Source: Neoarius graeffei
Taxonomy: Eukaryota > Chordata > Actinopteri > Siluriformes > Ariidae
Length of the DNA: 64,000 nucleotides
Assembly: GCF_027579695.1 (NCBI RefSeq)
Contig: NC_083587.1
Coordinates: 62,241,738-62,305,737 of the forward strand
Direction of reading: 5' to 3'
Made by a program: the position numbers and the translations under genes. Of this stretch, positions 1-10,169 are shown one piece after another. Under the pieces are notes generated by a model. That model made no database searches and was not told the DNA's origin. It worked only from the letters and a program-made list of their open reading frames with translations. Every line of letters begins with the position of its first letter. The stretch's first letter is position 1.

Positions 1-1
1 T

Positions 2-2287
2 GTTCCTGTGGTCTCCTTTCTGGGTTTTATCGTACGGACAGGCCAACTCCAAATGGACCCAGCCAAGACCCTGGCCGTCCGGGACTGGCCCACTCCCAAG
101 TCCGTCAAAGAGGTTCAGCGGTTCTTAGGATTTGCTAACTTCTACCGCAAGTTTATCAGGAACTTTAGTTCTGTAGCAGCACCCATGTCGGACCTCACCA
201 AAGGGACAGGTGGATCTTATGTCTGGTCTCCTCAGGCGGAAAAGGCGTTCAAAGACCTCAAGGACTGCTTCTGCACGGCACCCATTCTGGTCCTCCCGGA
301 CACCTCCCAACCATTCATCGTGGAGGTGGACACCTCGGACAGTGGTGTCGGCGCGGTGCTCTCTCAACGTTCGGAAGGAAAGCTGCACCCCTGCGCTTAC
401 TTCTCCCACCACCTGAGTCCTGCGGAGTCCCGGTACGATGTGGGGGATCGAGAACTGCTAGCGGTCAAACTGGCCCTTGAGGAGCGGAGGCACTGGCTGG
501 AGGGAGCGCAACATCCATTCCTGGTTTGGACTGACCACAAGAGCCTGGAGTACCTCCAGCAAGCCAAGAGACTGAACCCACGACAGGCTAGGTGGGCCCT
601 GTTTTTCAGTCGGTTTGACTTCACCCTCTCGTACCGCCCTGACTCCAAGAACACCAAACCTGACGCACTGTCCAGGCTGTTCTCTGCCACTAACAGGGAG
701 AGTGAAGTCGGGCCTATTATCCCTGTGTCCCGGATTGTGGCCCCTGTCTGCTGGGGTATTGAGGAGGCCGTCCGACGAGCCCAACGCCAGGACCCCGGTC
801 CTGGGACGGGGCCACCGGGCCTCTTGTATGTCCCACATCAAGCCCGGGCCAAGGTTCTCCAGTGGGGTCACTCTTCCCCTCTCACCACCCACCCGGGAGC
901 TCGGAGGACCCTGGACTTCCTGAAAAGACGCTTCTGGTGGCCTAACATGGAGAAGGAAGTAAGGTCATTTGTCCTGTTCTGTGAGGTCTGCACCAGAACC
1001 AAGAACCCGCGACAGCATCCCCAGGGTCTCCTGCATCCTCTGACCATTCCCCGGCATCCCTGGTCCCACATGGCAGTCGACTTCATCACGGTTCTCCCTG
1101 AGTCTCAAGGTAACACTGTCATTTTGGTTATAGTCGACAGATTCTCGAAGGCCTGCCGCTTCATACCACTGTGCAAACTCCCTTCTGCTCTTGAAACAGC
1201 CAAACTTATTTTTAATCATGTCTTCCGAGTCTTTGGTCTCCCACAGGACATCGTCTCAGACCAAGGGCCCCAGTTCTCCTCCCGAGTGTGGCACGGGTTC
1301 TGCAAGGTCATCGGAGCCACTGCCAGCATCTCCTCTGGGTTTCACCCACAGTCCAATGGCCAGACGGAGAGGCTCAACCAGGACCTGGAAACCACCCTGC
1401 GAGGCCTGGCTATGGATAACCCGACATCATGGAGCACCTGGCTGCCATGGGCAGAGTATGCCCACAACACCCTGCAGTCATCGGCCACCAAGCCATCGCC
1501 ATTCCAGTGCCAATTCGGGTTCCAGCCACCTCTGTTCCCGGACCAGGAGGAGGACACGGGGGTGCCCTCGGTCAACCAGTATGTGAGACGGTGTCGCAAG
1601 ACCTGGAGCAGGGTCAGGAAGACCCTCATCCAGACTTCCAGAACCAACCAGACTCAGGCCAACCACCATAGAAGACCTGCCCACGCTTTCCGCCCTGGGC
1701 AGCGGGTTTGGCTGTCCATTAAGGACCTTCCACTGCGGGTGGAGAACCGTAAGCTTGCTCCTCGCTACATTGGCCCCTTCAAGGTGGTGCGCAGGGTGAA
1801 CCCTGTCGCCTACCGGCTCCAGTTGCCCCGGACTCTGAGGATCAACCCCACATTCCATGTTTCCCTGTTGCGGCCCATACTGACATCCACGTATGCCTCT
1901 GCCCCTAGGAACCCCCCACCCCACCACATCTTCCAGGGTCAGACTGTGTTCACTGTGCATCACCTGCTTGACTCCCGCCGGGTCCGCGGCGGGCTTCAAT
2001 ATCTAGTGGACTGGGAGGGCTATGGTCCTGAGGAGCGCTGCTGGGTTCCTGCTCGGGACGTCTTAGATAAAGAACTGTGTCGGGACTTCCATTCGGCCCA
2101 TCCGGATCGCCCTGGGAACGTCAGGAGACGCTCCTGGGGGGGGGGTCCTGTTAGGACTGGGACTGTTTTGGCCTCTAAAGGCCACTGTTATTTCCTTTTC
2201 TTGTCATGTTTGTTTTGGCCTCTAGAGGCTGCCACTGTTTCTGTGTTTTATGTTTGTTGTTTTCCATGTGTCTTGTGCCCCGCCTAG
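2..2287 (+). CDS. pol: Ty3/gypsy chromovirus pol, C-terminal part (RT end, RNase H, integrase, chromodomain)
   Basis: The frame is already open at the left edge, so this is the 3' part of a retrotransposon polyprotein. It starts in the end of reverse transcriptase (VSFLGFIV, then the connection block RFLGFANFYRKFI). RNase H follows at about residues 95-225, with acidic residues in VEVDTSDSG, DRELLAV, WTDHKSLEYL and DALSR. Integrase begins with an H2C2 zinc site around HPGARRTLDF and CEVCTRTK. The DDE core shows D in HMAVDFI, D in VSDQGPQFSS and E in GQTERLNQDL. A chromodomain near residues 650-705 (YLVDWEGYGPEERCWVP) places it in the chromovirus group, RNA elements that insert cDNA with chromodomain-guided integrase. 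No stop precedes the LTR: the frame runs through the polypurine tract and ends about 140 bp inside the LTR. The ORF is otherwise undamaged, so it may be a fairly young copy. Confidence 0.95.
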   Translation, partial: VPVVSFLGFIVRTGQLQMDPAKTLAVRDWPTPKSVKEVQRFLGFANFYRKFIRNFSSVAAPMSDLTKGTGGSYVWSPQAEKAFKDLKDCFCTAPILVLPDTSQPFIVEVDTSDSGVGAVLSQRSEGKLHPCAYFSHHLSPAESRYDVGDRELLAVKLALEERRHWLEGAQHPFLVWTDHKSLEYLQQAKRLNPRQARWALFFSRFDFTLSYRPDSKNTKPDALSRLFSATNRESEVGPIIPVSRIVAPVCWGIEEAVRRAQRQDPGPGTGPPGLLYVPHQARAKVLQWGHSSPLTTHPGARRTLDFLKRRFWWPNMEKEVRSFVLFCEVCTRTKNPRQHPQGLLHPLTIPRHPWSHMAVDFITVLPESQGNTVILVIVDRFSKACRFIPLCKLPSALETAKLIFNHVFRVFGLPQDIVSDQGPQFSSRVWHGFCKVIGATASISSGFHPQSNGQTERLNQDLETTLRGLAMDNPTSWSTWLPWAEYAHNTLQSSATKPSPFQCQFGFQPPLFPDQEEDTGVPSVNQYVRRCRKTWSRVRKTLIQTSRTNQTQANHHRRPAHAFRPGQRVWLSIKDLPLRVENRKLAPRYIGPFKVVRRVNPVAYRLQLPRTLRINPTFHVSLLRPILTSTYASAPRNPPPHHIFQGQTVFTVHHLLDSRRVRGGLQYLVDWEGYGPEERCWVPARDVLDKELCRDFHSAHPDRPGNVRRRSWGGGPVRTGTVLASKGHCYFLFLSCLFWPLEAATVSVFYVCCFPCVLCPA
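2136..2145 (+). promoter_or_regulatory. Polypurine tract (G10) of the gypsy element
   Basis: A run of ten G residues sits three bases before the TG that opens the LTR. This is the usual place for the plus-strand priming tract of an LTR retrotransposon. The run length also sets whether pol stops at a TAG at the LTR edge or reads on into it. Confidence 0.75.
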
Positions 2288-2756
2288 TCCTCATTAGTGT
2301 CACCTGTGTCCTATTTTAGTTTGTGTATTTATACCCCTGAGTTCAGTCCTCTTGTCACAGAGTCTTTGTGCTGTTATGTTTAGCTCCAGTTACCTTTGTA
2401 CCATGTTCCTTGCCTTTGTCTTTTTGGTTTTGCACTTTGCTTTTCTTTTTGGACTTTTGGACTTAGTATTTACTGTTTTTTGGATCTTCTGAGCATTGGT
2501 ATTTTTGCCTTTTCTTTTCTGTTTTTTTGGCTTTTGTATTTACTTTGGACTTTTGGATATTTTTTATTTTTCTCTTCCTCTTCTGAGCGTTTTGGATTAT
2601 TTCTTTTGGACTGTAAATATTGTAAATAAACCTTTTGATACTTTTCTACTTCCGCCTCACGCTGCTGCACTTGCGTCATTCCCCTGGTGGCTTAGTGGGG
2701 ATTTGCTGGATTATCACACCAGTGACCCAGGTTTGAATCCCAGCAAAACTCTAACA
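2149..2756 (+). repeat. 3' LTR of the chromovirus (608 bp)
   Basis: The LTR begins TGTTAGGACTGG right after the polypurine tract and ends CTAACA. Start and end form the short inverted pair TGTTAG/CTAACA. It holds a TATA-like stretch near 2327 (TATTTATACC) and an AATAAA signal near 2625, followed by pyrimidine-rich sequence. The boundaries are confirmed by a second copy of the same LTR at 46897-48095, which has clean 5-bp target duplications. Confidence 0.93.
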
Positions 2757-4067
2757 AATCCTTTAGGTATGTTCTTATTAGTAAACAATTTATCTGACAT
2801 TTACCTTAAGTTAAAAGTAGGTATCATTTAGCACAACAACCTCAAAGGCAACTCATGCATATGTACAAGATCTATTTCTCTATTTCAGAATTTGGAGGAG
2901 AAAAGTACTCTGTTAATTCATCAATATTTTGCATGCACACCGGTGTGTCTTGGCGACTTCATGATCGAACCTCACTATCCCATTCCTACGATGGGCCAGT
3001 TGTTCACACTGAACAAAGGGAGCAAGATTCAATTCTTTCCCAGTTACGAATCGCTGAACGTGAATCCATCGAAACACGCCCCCTTACTTCACTCTCTCAA
3101 GTAGGTGAGCTGTTACCCAGTTGTCACTTAGGCGGATAATTCTCTTACACAACCCAATAAACTACTCGCGGTTTATTGCCTCATAATTGTGTTTTATCCA
3201 TTTCTGCAAATATATTGATGGTACCACAGCTTACCAGTCCTCCTTGGCTAGGACAACTTTAAATACTGTTTCCACTAATTTCTTTACACAAGAATGCAAA
3301 GTTATCACTTACTGGTTCGGTGAGCCCTGACGGTCTGGTCTCTCATCCAAGTTCTCAGCTCCGCACCATGGCCTTGAGAGTGCCCCGTCGTCTGAGGATC
3401 AGACATGTAGGGCCCACCCAGGGACGTCAAATTGTAATGGAAACTTCTAATAAGCACTTCAGAATGCTTAGCAGTTGTCTTTTCAGTTATTTATTATAGT
3501 AGATCATATAAAACAGAGATATAAAACAGGAAAGGAAAAAGAAGAAGAAGCTGAGAAGAAGACACCACTTCAGTGATGCTGAGAGTACACACTCTGAGTT
3601 GTGTCTTAGTGGCTGTTATCTATTATACTCTAAAGACATTCGCTTACTGCTCGCGTCTGTACGTGATTGGCTCGAGACTTTCTATGAAGCTTTGTTAAAG
3701 CTTGTACCTGGCGTGCTCTGGGATGTGCAGGCGTATGCGTGGTTAGGGAGATCTCAGACACCCTGCTTATCACCAGCCAAGGGCACAGAAAGGCAATTAC
3801 AGCATGTGAGGAAAACAACTTTTCTCAGTACACTAGGCCATTTGAGCTCAACACACAGAAACCCAGAGAATAGGAATGTTCATTCACTAAATTTCTTTCA
3901 CAGCGATGACCAAGCTTTTTATCTGTAGCCTGTTAACTAAAATGGGGCAGTTGAGCAGGAACGTTAGTCCAACACAGTAGCAGAGATGGTTGGAGTCTTG
4001 TTCTCGTATTCGACTTGAAATTTTCTTTAAGGACTCGGACTTAACTGACCAGCTGTTAGAAACCATT
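2757..4067. other. Unassigned 1.3 kb, possible old LTR fragment
   Basis: No convincing coding region. Around 3150-3200 there is an AATAAA followed by a T-rich stretch, and at about 3313 a TGG-starting segment (TGGTTCGGTGAGCCCTGACG) that resembles the U5/primer-site junction of an endogenous retrovirus. A purine-rich GAAGAAGAAG block lies near 3540. The short ORFs here have no recognisable domain. The LTR idea is weak inference. Confidence 0.3.
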
Positions 4068-4072
4068 CACTT

Positions 4073-4103
<31 letters not shown>

Positions 4104-4312
4104 TCTGCAAATTATAGTGATAAATAATGATACTGATAAAGTTTTTTCCCTCTTTCTGTATAGTTCCATTATTCACTTCTAACATTTTAGAAAAATCACA
4201 TTTTTTAAAATTTATTTTGATGTTATTTAAATAAAAATGGTTAGCTATAGAAGTAGAGGGTGTTGAAAAACTGCTGATTGCAGTCTCCACTCAGACACCA
4301 AGACCTCTTATA
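4068..4312 (-). repeat. Dispersed repeat, paired with 50130-50788
   Basis: Read on the minus strand this matches the plus-strand sequence at 50130-50788. Shared words include CAGTTTTTCAACACC, TTTTTATTTAAATAACAT and GGAACTATACAGAAAGAGGG. A (TAA)n microsatellite at 4073-4102 lies inside it. The family is not recognised. Confidence 0.75.
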
Positions 4313-5084
4313 TAAGTATTATTCTTGACCAAGAAGGCAGTAATTTATTAAAATGGTGACAAAATTAAGGATTAACTTCGGTTCAGTTAAAATGACCTTC
4401 TGTCTCGGCTGGACATTGTTTGGGAACATTTTGTTTATTTTGATATGAAATGTGTATTTTTGATCAGAGATGTGTCTGAACGACACCAAGGTCTGTTTTG
4501 ATGTCAGATCGACCCACAAACACTTTAATGTTGGATGTAATGGTAGCCTTATTGCTGAACAAAGAGTTAAGACTTTATATTTTTGGATTATTGCATATAC
4601 TATGGCAGTGATTTAAATTTAATTGTTAGATCTAAGATGCATTCAATGATTTAAGTTAGTTTTATAGTTTTAAGTTAGTTTTATAATTACAGAATATAAT
4701 TTAGGGTTGTTAAGACCTTATGATTCTAATGTTAAGACTGCATGAGTTTAATCCTGAATCCTGTTTGACCTTTCTCTGGTGAAGTAGCATTTCTTTGCTT
4801 TGCCAGACATATTCTTATTTTTCGTATGACTGTCTTTTAGGTTTGTTCTTATTTACTTATAACATATCTTTGTTGAAAGATTCCATATGTACGTAAGCAA
4901 TGACCTTGTTATGATTATTTGACCTGCCCCAAGATCAAGCTGCTCACTTGCTCACAAGTCAACCACACACGCATACATCTGAACACTCCATCAGAACAGT
5001 GATGTAATTAAGATGTGACCTGCTCACACACACACACATAGACACAGATATCAAAATGATGTCACTCACTCACACCCTCCCATA

Positions 5085-5117
<33 letters not shown>

Positions 5118-5345
5118 CTCTCTGAGGTCACATACAAATACACACACACATTTGACAGACACAATAGCCGTTTGGAGAGATTATGATTTGTTATAAAAGG
5201 TGTTTGTAATCTTTCATCTTTGGCGAGAATACTGTGAATAAACAGCAGTTAAACCGATCTCTGGTTCTCTGTTTTTTTGCGGTGTTCCATCCCAGACGTC
5301 TGGGTGGTACGAGGGCGGGGGTCCCGAGAAATAAGTTGACCGATT
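4313..5345 (+). repeat. LTR-like block joined to the broken end of the Gmr1-type element
   Basis: No coding region. Near the right end, in plus orientation, are a TATA-like TTATAAAAGG (about 5190), AATAAA (about 5238), a GT/T-rich stretch and then TGGTACGAGGGCGGGGGTCC. That order resembles R-U5 and primer-site sequence of a retroviral LTR. A (CA)n tract occupies about 5026-5116. The join with the neighbouring gypsy pol at about 5340-5385 is abrupt. I cannot place the 5' edge. LTR identity is inferred. Confidence 0.4.
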
Positions 5346-7196
5346 GACCGTTTCAGACTGGGTTGAACGCCAACATGACCCGTCAGCCTTGGGTACCAAG
5401 ACCACTGGACTGCTCCAGTCACTGTGGGACTCCTCGACGATGCCCATTTCGAGCATGGCCTCGAGTTCTTCCCGAACCACTTTTGTCTTGTGTTCGGGTA
5501 GCCTGTAAGGGTGGCTACCCACTACCACCCCTGGGGGCATCTCAATGTGGTGCTCTATGAGGTCGGTGCGGCCGGGCAGGGGCGAGAACACACCCGAAAA
5601 CTCGGTCTGCAACTGGGCAACCTCCGCAAGTTGGGTCGGGGAGAGGTGGTCTCCACAGGGGACCGGAGAGGTACGTGATGCCAATGCTCCCTTTTGAACC
5701 TCTGGCCCCAGCTCCACCTTTTCTGGAACCACCAACACAAACGCCACGGGGACCTCCTCGTTCCAGAGTTTGAGCAGATTGAGGTGGTAAATCTGTAGCG
5801 CCCCACCCCTGTCCGTTCGCCTCACCTCATAGTCAACGTCCCCGACTCTCTGTGTGACCTCAAAGGGTCCTTGCCACTTGGCGATCAATTTGGAGCTCGA
5901 TGTGGGCAACAGTACGAGTACTTTATCTCCCAGTGTGAACTCCCTAAGGCACGTACCCCTGTCAAACAGGCGGGTTTGCCGTTCTTGGGCCTGCTGCAAA
6001 TTCTCCTGAGTTAGGTGCGTGAGTGTGTGGAGTTTTGCGCGCAGGTCAATAATGTATTGAATTTCATTTTTACTTGGTAAAGGTCCCTCCTCCCAATTTT
6101 CTCGCAGCACATCTAGAATGCTGCGCGGCTTACGCCTATATAACAATTCAAACGGGGAGAACCCCATGGAGGCTTGGGGGACCCCTCGCACTGCAAATAA
6201 CAAGGGTTCAAGCCATTTATCCCAATTATGTGCATCCTCACTTACGAATTTTTTAATTATATTCTTGAGGGTGCGATTGAACCGTTCAACTAAACCGTCC
6301 GTTTGTGGGTGATACACGCTGGTGCGGATTGGCTTAATACCCAACAACCCATACAGTTTGTTCAGTGTACGCGACATAAACGAGGTGTCTTGGTCAGTCA
6401 GAATCTCTTTCGGGATTCCAACTTGGGAGATGATGCGGAAGAGCACTTCCGCAATACTGTGTGCTGAGATATTGCGAAGAGGCACTGCTTCTGGGTATCG
6501 CGTTGCATAGTTCACCAGAACTAAAATAAAGCAGTACCCTCGTGTTGACCGATCTAATGGCCCAACAAGATCCATCCCAATTCTTTCAAACGGGGTCTCG
6601 ATTAATGGGAGAAGGCGCAAAGGCGCTTTTGGAATGGCCACTGGATTTACTAACTGGCATTCGCAGCACGCCGTACACCACCTACGGACATCACCACGAA
6701 TCCCTGGCCAATAGAACCGGGCCATTATTCGGGGTAGTGTCTTATCCTGCCCTAAGTGTCCAGCCATGGGATTAAAGTGAGCCGCCTGGAATACCAATTC
6801 CCGGCGGCTCTTCGGAATCAAAAGCTGCGTGACTTGCTCATTAGTCTGAGTGTCCTGCGTCACTTGGTATAATCTATCCTTCATAATTGCGAAGTAGGGG
6901 AAGGACGGGGTGGCTTTTGGCTGGAGCGTTTGACCATCAATTACTCTCACTTGGTCAAACGCATGCCGCAGAGTTTCGTCTCGTGACTGCTCTAATGGAA
7001 AATCCACAAGGGATTCCCCAATAGAAAGAGGAGGAGCTGGTGGATCCTCACTCTGATGCGGAGATGACATAGATGGCTCTGTGACAGCTGCTCCTGCCAA
7101 TGCGACACCGGGACCTCCCTCTGCTAAACTACAGCAGGACCCACTCTTCACTAAATGACTCATTAATTCCCCAAATCCCGGCCAATCAGTCTCCAA
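5214..7196 (-). pseudogene. pol: Gmr1-type Ty3/gypsy pol: integrase followed by truncated RT
   Basis: Minus-strand ORF of 660 codons from a retrotransposon. The domain order is unusual. The integrase comes first: zinc site around HFNPMAGHLG and CTACCECQ, then a DDE core with D in GMDLVGP, D in ILTDQDTSF and E in DGLVERFNRT, and a C-terminal GPFEVTQRVG block. It is followed in the same frame by the start of reverse transcriptase (REELEAMLEMGIVEESHSDW, then VVLVPKADGS). Ordinary gypsy elements have RT before integrase; the reverse order defines the Gmr1 clade. Homology ends right after VPKADGS, before the catalytic YxDD, at about 5385. The last 50 or so residues come from unrelated sequence, so the element is truncated and dead. 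The matching gag lies just upstream, 57 bp away. Confidence 0.9.
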
Positions 7197-7253
7197 AATT
7201 ATTGAGTGGGTAAGGCGAGGATTAACCTCCGCCTTTACTCTAAATTTTTCTCC

Positions 7254-8363
7254 TCAAAAAAGAATGTGGACCGACACTAAAGGGTAGTTGTGAACATCCC
7301 CGTGCACACACAATACCTTCACCAATTGTGCTCCCCCCAATGCCTCGTCTTGCACCAGGCTTTGGTGGATTGAGGTCTGATTACAGCCAGAGTAAACCAA
7401 CACCTGATATGTATCCCCTTGGACACTCACCAGTATACGATACGCTCCAGTCTGATTGAGGGTGGCTCCTGGCGCGTCGGGGATCCGAACCACTGTGCCC
7501 ACCTCCATTACCGAGCACTGCTGTTGGAGGTGGCCCGGCTCCCTGCAGCGCCAGCATACCAGCCTGTGCTTCCTCTCTGCACTGGTGCTCTGGGGCTCAC
7601 TCACCTGAGGGGGGGGAGAGACAGACACAGAAGGGAGAAACGGGAGGGCACAGCGGGTGTGGCGGGCAGGCTGGGGTGGCGCCGGCCCCCGCCTCCATGG
7701 TGGTGGAATGGGGCGAGGATGAGACACAGGAGGAGAGGGAGAGAGAGAGAGAGAGAGGGAAGAAGAGGTTGTCTGCTGTCCTGCCATCGGGACAGCTGCC
7801 AAATGGTCCTCCGCCAGCTCGATTGCCTGATCCAGCGACACCGGGCGGTGGCACTGGACCCACTCTGCGGTTCCGGCTGGTAGGCAAGCGATGAACTGCT
7901 CCAGTACCACCTGATTGATGATTCCCTCGGCGTCGCAGTTGTTGGCCCTCAACCACCGCCAGCAGGTGTCCCGGAGTTGCTGGCCAAACGCGAACGGCTG
8001 GCCGACTTCCTCCAAGCGCAAAGCACAGAAGTGCTGTTGCTGTTGCTCAGGGGTGCACCCCACATGCTGGAGGACGGCCCGGCGAAGGTCCACGTAGGCC
8101 AGCCGGCGGTTGGCAGGGAGCTGTAGTGCGGCCAGCTGCACCTCGCCCGTTAGCAGGGGGAGGAGGCGTGCCGTGCGCTGTTCCACCGGCCATCCCGAGG
8201 TCTCTGCTACCTGCTCAAAGAGCATGAGGAAGGCCTCGGGGTCGTCCTGCGGGCCCATCTTTGTTAGGGTGAGGTGGGAAGGGCCCACGGCGGTGGAGGT
8301 GGTGGACTCCACCGACGCGAGGAGGTGCCAGAACGCCTGTCGATCTTCCTGCTGAGCCAACAC
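7254..8363 (-). pseudogene. gag: Gmr1-type gypsy gag-protease
   Basis: The frame shows a SCAN-like gag block near residues 35-190 (MGPQDDPEAFLMLFEQVAE, LPLLTGEVQLAALQLP), a low-complexity Ser/Pro linker, and one CCHC zinc knuckle (CWRCREPGHLQQQC). A retropepsin-like start follows at VLVYSGCNQTSI. Family members have a catalytic DSG at that point; here the Asp codon reads Tyr, so the protease should be inactive. The natural start is probably the ATG at 8463 (MESSPFADLVHAL), whose frame overlaps this one and needs a frameshift near 8370-8390. A (GA)n tract at 7735-7760 falls in the linker. The frame closes at 7254 and pol opens at 7196. Confidence 0.88.
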
Positions 8364-8487
8364 CAGGGCCTCGCTCCTTCCGGAGGGCGACTAGCACCTG
8401 GTGCTGGCTCTGCTGGGCCGTGGCGAGGGCGTGGACCAGGTCAGCGAAAGGGGAGGACTCCATGGGGCTGTTCTTCTGTGCTCCACG

Positions 8488-8505
8488 TCCCGGGTTTCAG
8501 CACCA
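8488..8505 (-). promoter_or_regulatory. Primer-binding site, tRNA-Phe-like
   Basis: One base inside the LTR, the minus strand reads TGGTGCTGAAACCCGGGA. From memory of vertebrate tRNA-Phe, this is complementary to its 3' end with one mismatch. It is the expected reverse-transcription primer site of the adjacent element and confirms its minus orientation. Confidence 0.75.
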
Positions 8506-8506
8506 C

Positions 8507-8766
8507 TGTGGCAGTTCATAAGAGTGGGAGGAGCACAGAAGATGGCAGGACAGAACTAAGTTTTGTAATCCTTTTATTTTACACACTTTTCAGTGGTCTC
8601 TCAGAAACACATAGACAGATACTCGCACACACACATCAGGTGTCTGGTTTGGGAGAAGACACACAAACACACATTAATCAACCTCGTGCAGTGATTCTGC
8701 CACTTACCTTCCCTGACTCCGCCCTCCGGTCACAGACTGACGCTTGACCATGCCCCCGCTGCCACA
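8507..8766 (-). repeat. 5' LTR of the Gmr1-type element (260 bp)
   Basis: On the minus strand it starts TGTGGCAGCG and ends CTGCCACA, an 8-bp terminal inverted repeat. An AATAAA near 8577 is followed by sequence leading to the primer site. The short LTR, the primer site and gag line up in the right order. The matching 3' LTR is absent because the element is cut inside pol. Confidence 0.82.
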
Positions 8767-8794
8767 TTCAGGATTGTTGTCTTAACTGACTTTT

Positions 8795-9085
8795 TCATCT
8801 TGATTAACTGCTGAATCTGGAACACTGGGTGTAACACAGGAATGCAGCTTGGATGGAACTCCTGTCCATCACAGGCCACTATGTGTACACACATGCAATC
8901 ACACACACAATCACATACTCGTTCACGCCCTGGGTCAATTAAGCATAGGCGGTGTGTGTTGTCTTTGGAAACTGGAGAACCAAAAGGAAAACTATGTGGA
9001 CACGTGGTGTAACAAAAAACGAACAGTAACTTGAGCCGAGGATCAAACAGTAGAGGTGTGAAGCTGCAACACCACATGATGCACA
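8795..9085 (-). repeat. SINE-like dispersed repeat, family of 22850-23118
   Basis: It shares GGAACACTGGGTGT-, CATCACAGG- and CACACATTCACAC-type words with 22850-23118. Read on the minus strand it resembles the teleost SINE class with a tRNA-derived head. It is diverged, so boundaries are approximate. Confidence 0.5.
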
Positions 9086-9101
9086 GATATTTAAGATATG
9101 A

Positions 9102-9102
<1 letters not shown>

Positions 9103-9133
<31 letters not shown>
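9103..9133 (+). repeat. (ATT)n microsatellite at Rex3 5' junction
   Basis: About ten ATT units directly precede the first Rex3 copy, and a second ATT run (12490-12512) directly follows it. Rex3 may have inserted into an existing ATT tract. Confidence 0.9.
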
Positions 9134-9620
9134 CCCCTCCTAGAACTGCCACCTTATTGTGGTGGAGGGGTTTGTGTGCTTGAATGATCCTAGGAGCTAT
9201 GTTGTCGGGGGCATTATGCCCCTGTCAGGGTTTCCCAAGGCAGACAGGTCCTAGGTGACAGGCCAGACCAAGAGCAGTTCACCAAAAACCCCTATGGAGA
9301 AAAAATCAAGGACTGTGATGTCGCCCGGTATGATGCAGCCAGGGCCCCATCCTGGAGCCAGGCCCGGGGTTGGGGCTCGTATGCGAGCGCTTGGTGGCCG
9401 GGCCTTTGCCCATGGGGCCCGGCCGGGCTCAGCCCGAAGAGGTGACGTGGGCCCGACCTCCTGTGGGTTCACCACCCACAGAGGTAGCAGTAGGGGATTG
9501 GTGCAGTGTGGATTGGGTGGCAGTCGAAGGCAGGGGCCTTGACGACCTGATCCCCGGACACAGCGGCTGGCTGTTGGGACATGGAATGTCACTTCGCTGG
9601 GGGGGAAAGAGCCTGAGCTT

Positions 9621-10169
9621 GTGCGTGAGGTTGAGAGGTACCGGCTAGAGATAGTCGGGCTCACCTCCACGCACAGCTTGGGCTCTGGAACCCAGCTCCT
9701 CGAGAGGGGCTGGACTTTCCACTTCTCTGGAGTCACCCGTGGTGAGCGGTGGCGGGCTGGTGTGGGCTTGCTTATAGCTCCCCAGCTCAGCCGCCATGTG
9801 TTGGAGTTTACCCCAGTGAACGAGAGGGTCACCTCTCTGCGCCTTCGGATTGGGGAGAGGGCTCTTGCTGTTGTTTGTGCCTACAGGCCAAATAGCAGTA
9901 TAGAGTATCCGGCCTTCTTGGAGTCCCTGGGAGAGGTACTGAGGGGTGCTCAGACTGGGGACTCCATTGTGCTACTGGGGGACTTCAATGCTCACGTGGG
10001 CGATGACAGTGACACCTGGAGGGGCATGGTTGGGAGGAACGGCCTCCCCGATCTGAACCCGAGTGGTGTTTTGTTATTGGACTTCTGTGCTTGTCATGGT
10101 TTGTCCATAACGAACACCATGTTCGAGCATGGGGTGTCCATAAGTGCATGTGGCACCAGGACACCTTAG
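9621..10169 (+). pseudogene. Rex3 apurinic/apyrimidinic-like endonuclease, N-terminal frame
   Basis: This frame holds the endonuclease that nicks target DNA for target-primed reverse transcription. Visible blocks are VEFTP-like [37 protein letters not shown] and the metal-site block [17 protein letters not shown]. The translation leaves frame near 10128, where the second Rex3 copy has one more base (GGGGTGTCC after CATA). The likely true frame starts further upstream, near 9590, in TWNVTSL. Confidence 0.85.

Noticed and set aside
2396..2831. ORFs in the LTR (hydrophobic, Phe-rich)
   Set aside because: Translations of T-rich LTR sequence without homology; they recur in the solo LTR at 47.8 kb for the same reason.
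3599..3928. Plus-strand ORF of 109 codons
   Set aside because: No recognisable domain, no conserved start context, and it lies in unassigned repeat-like sequence.
5363..8355. Many plus-strand ORFs of 60-150 codons
   Set aside because: They are antisense shadows of the minus-strand gypsy gag and pol frames and have no domain of their own.
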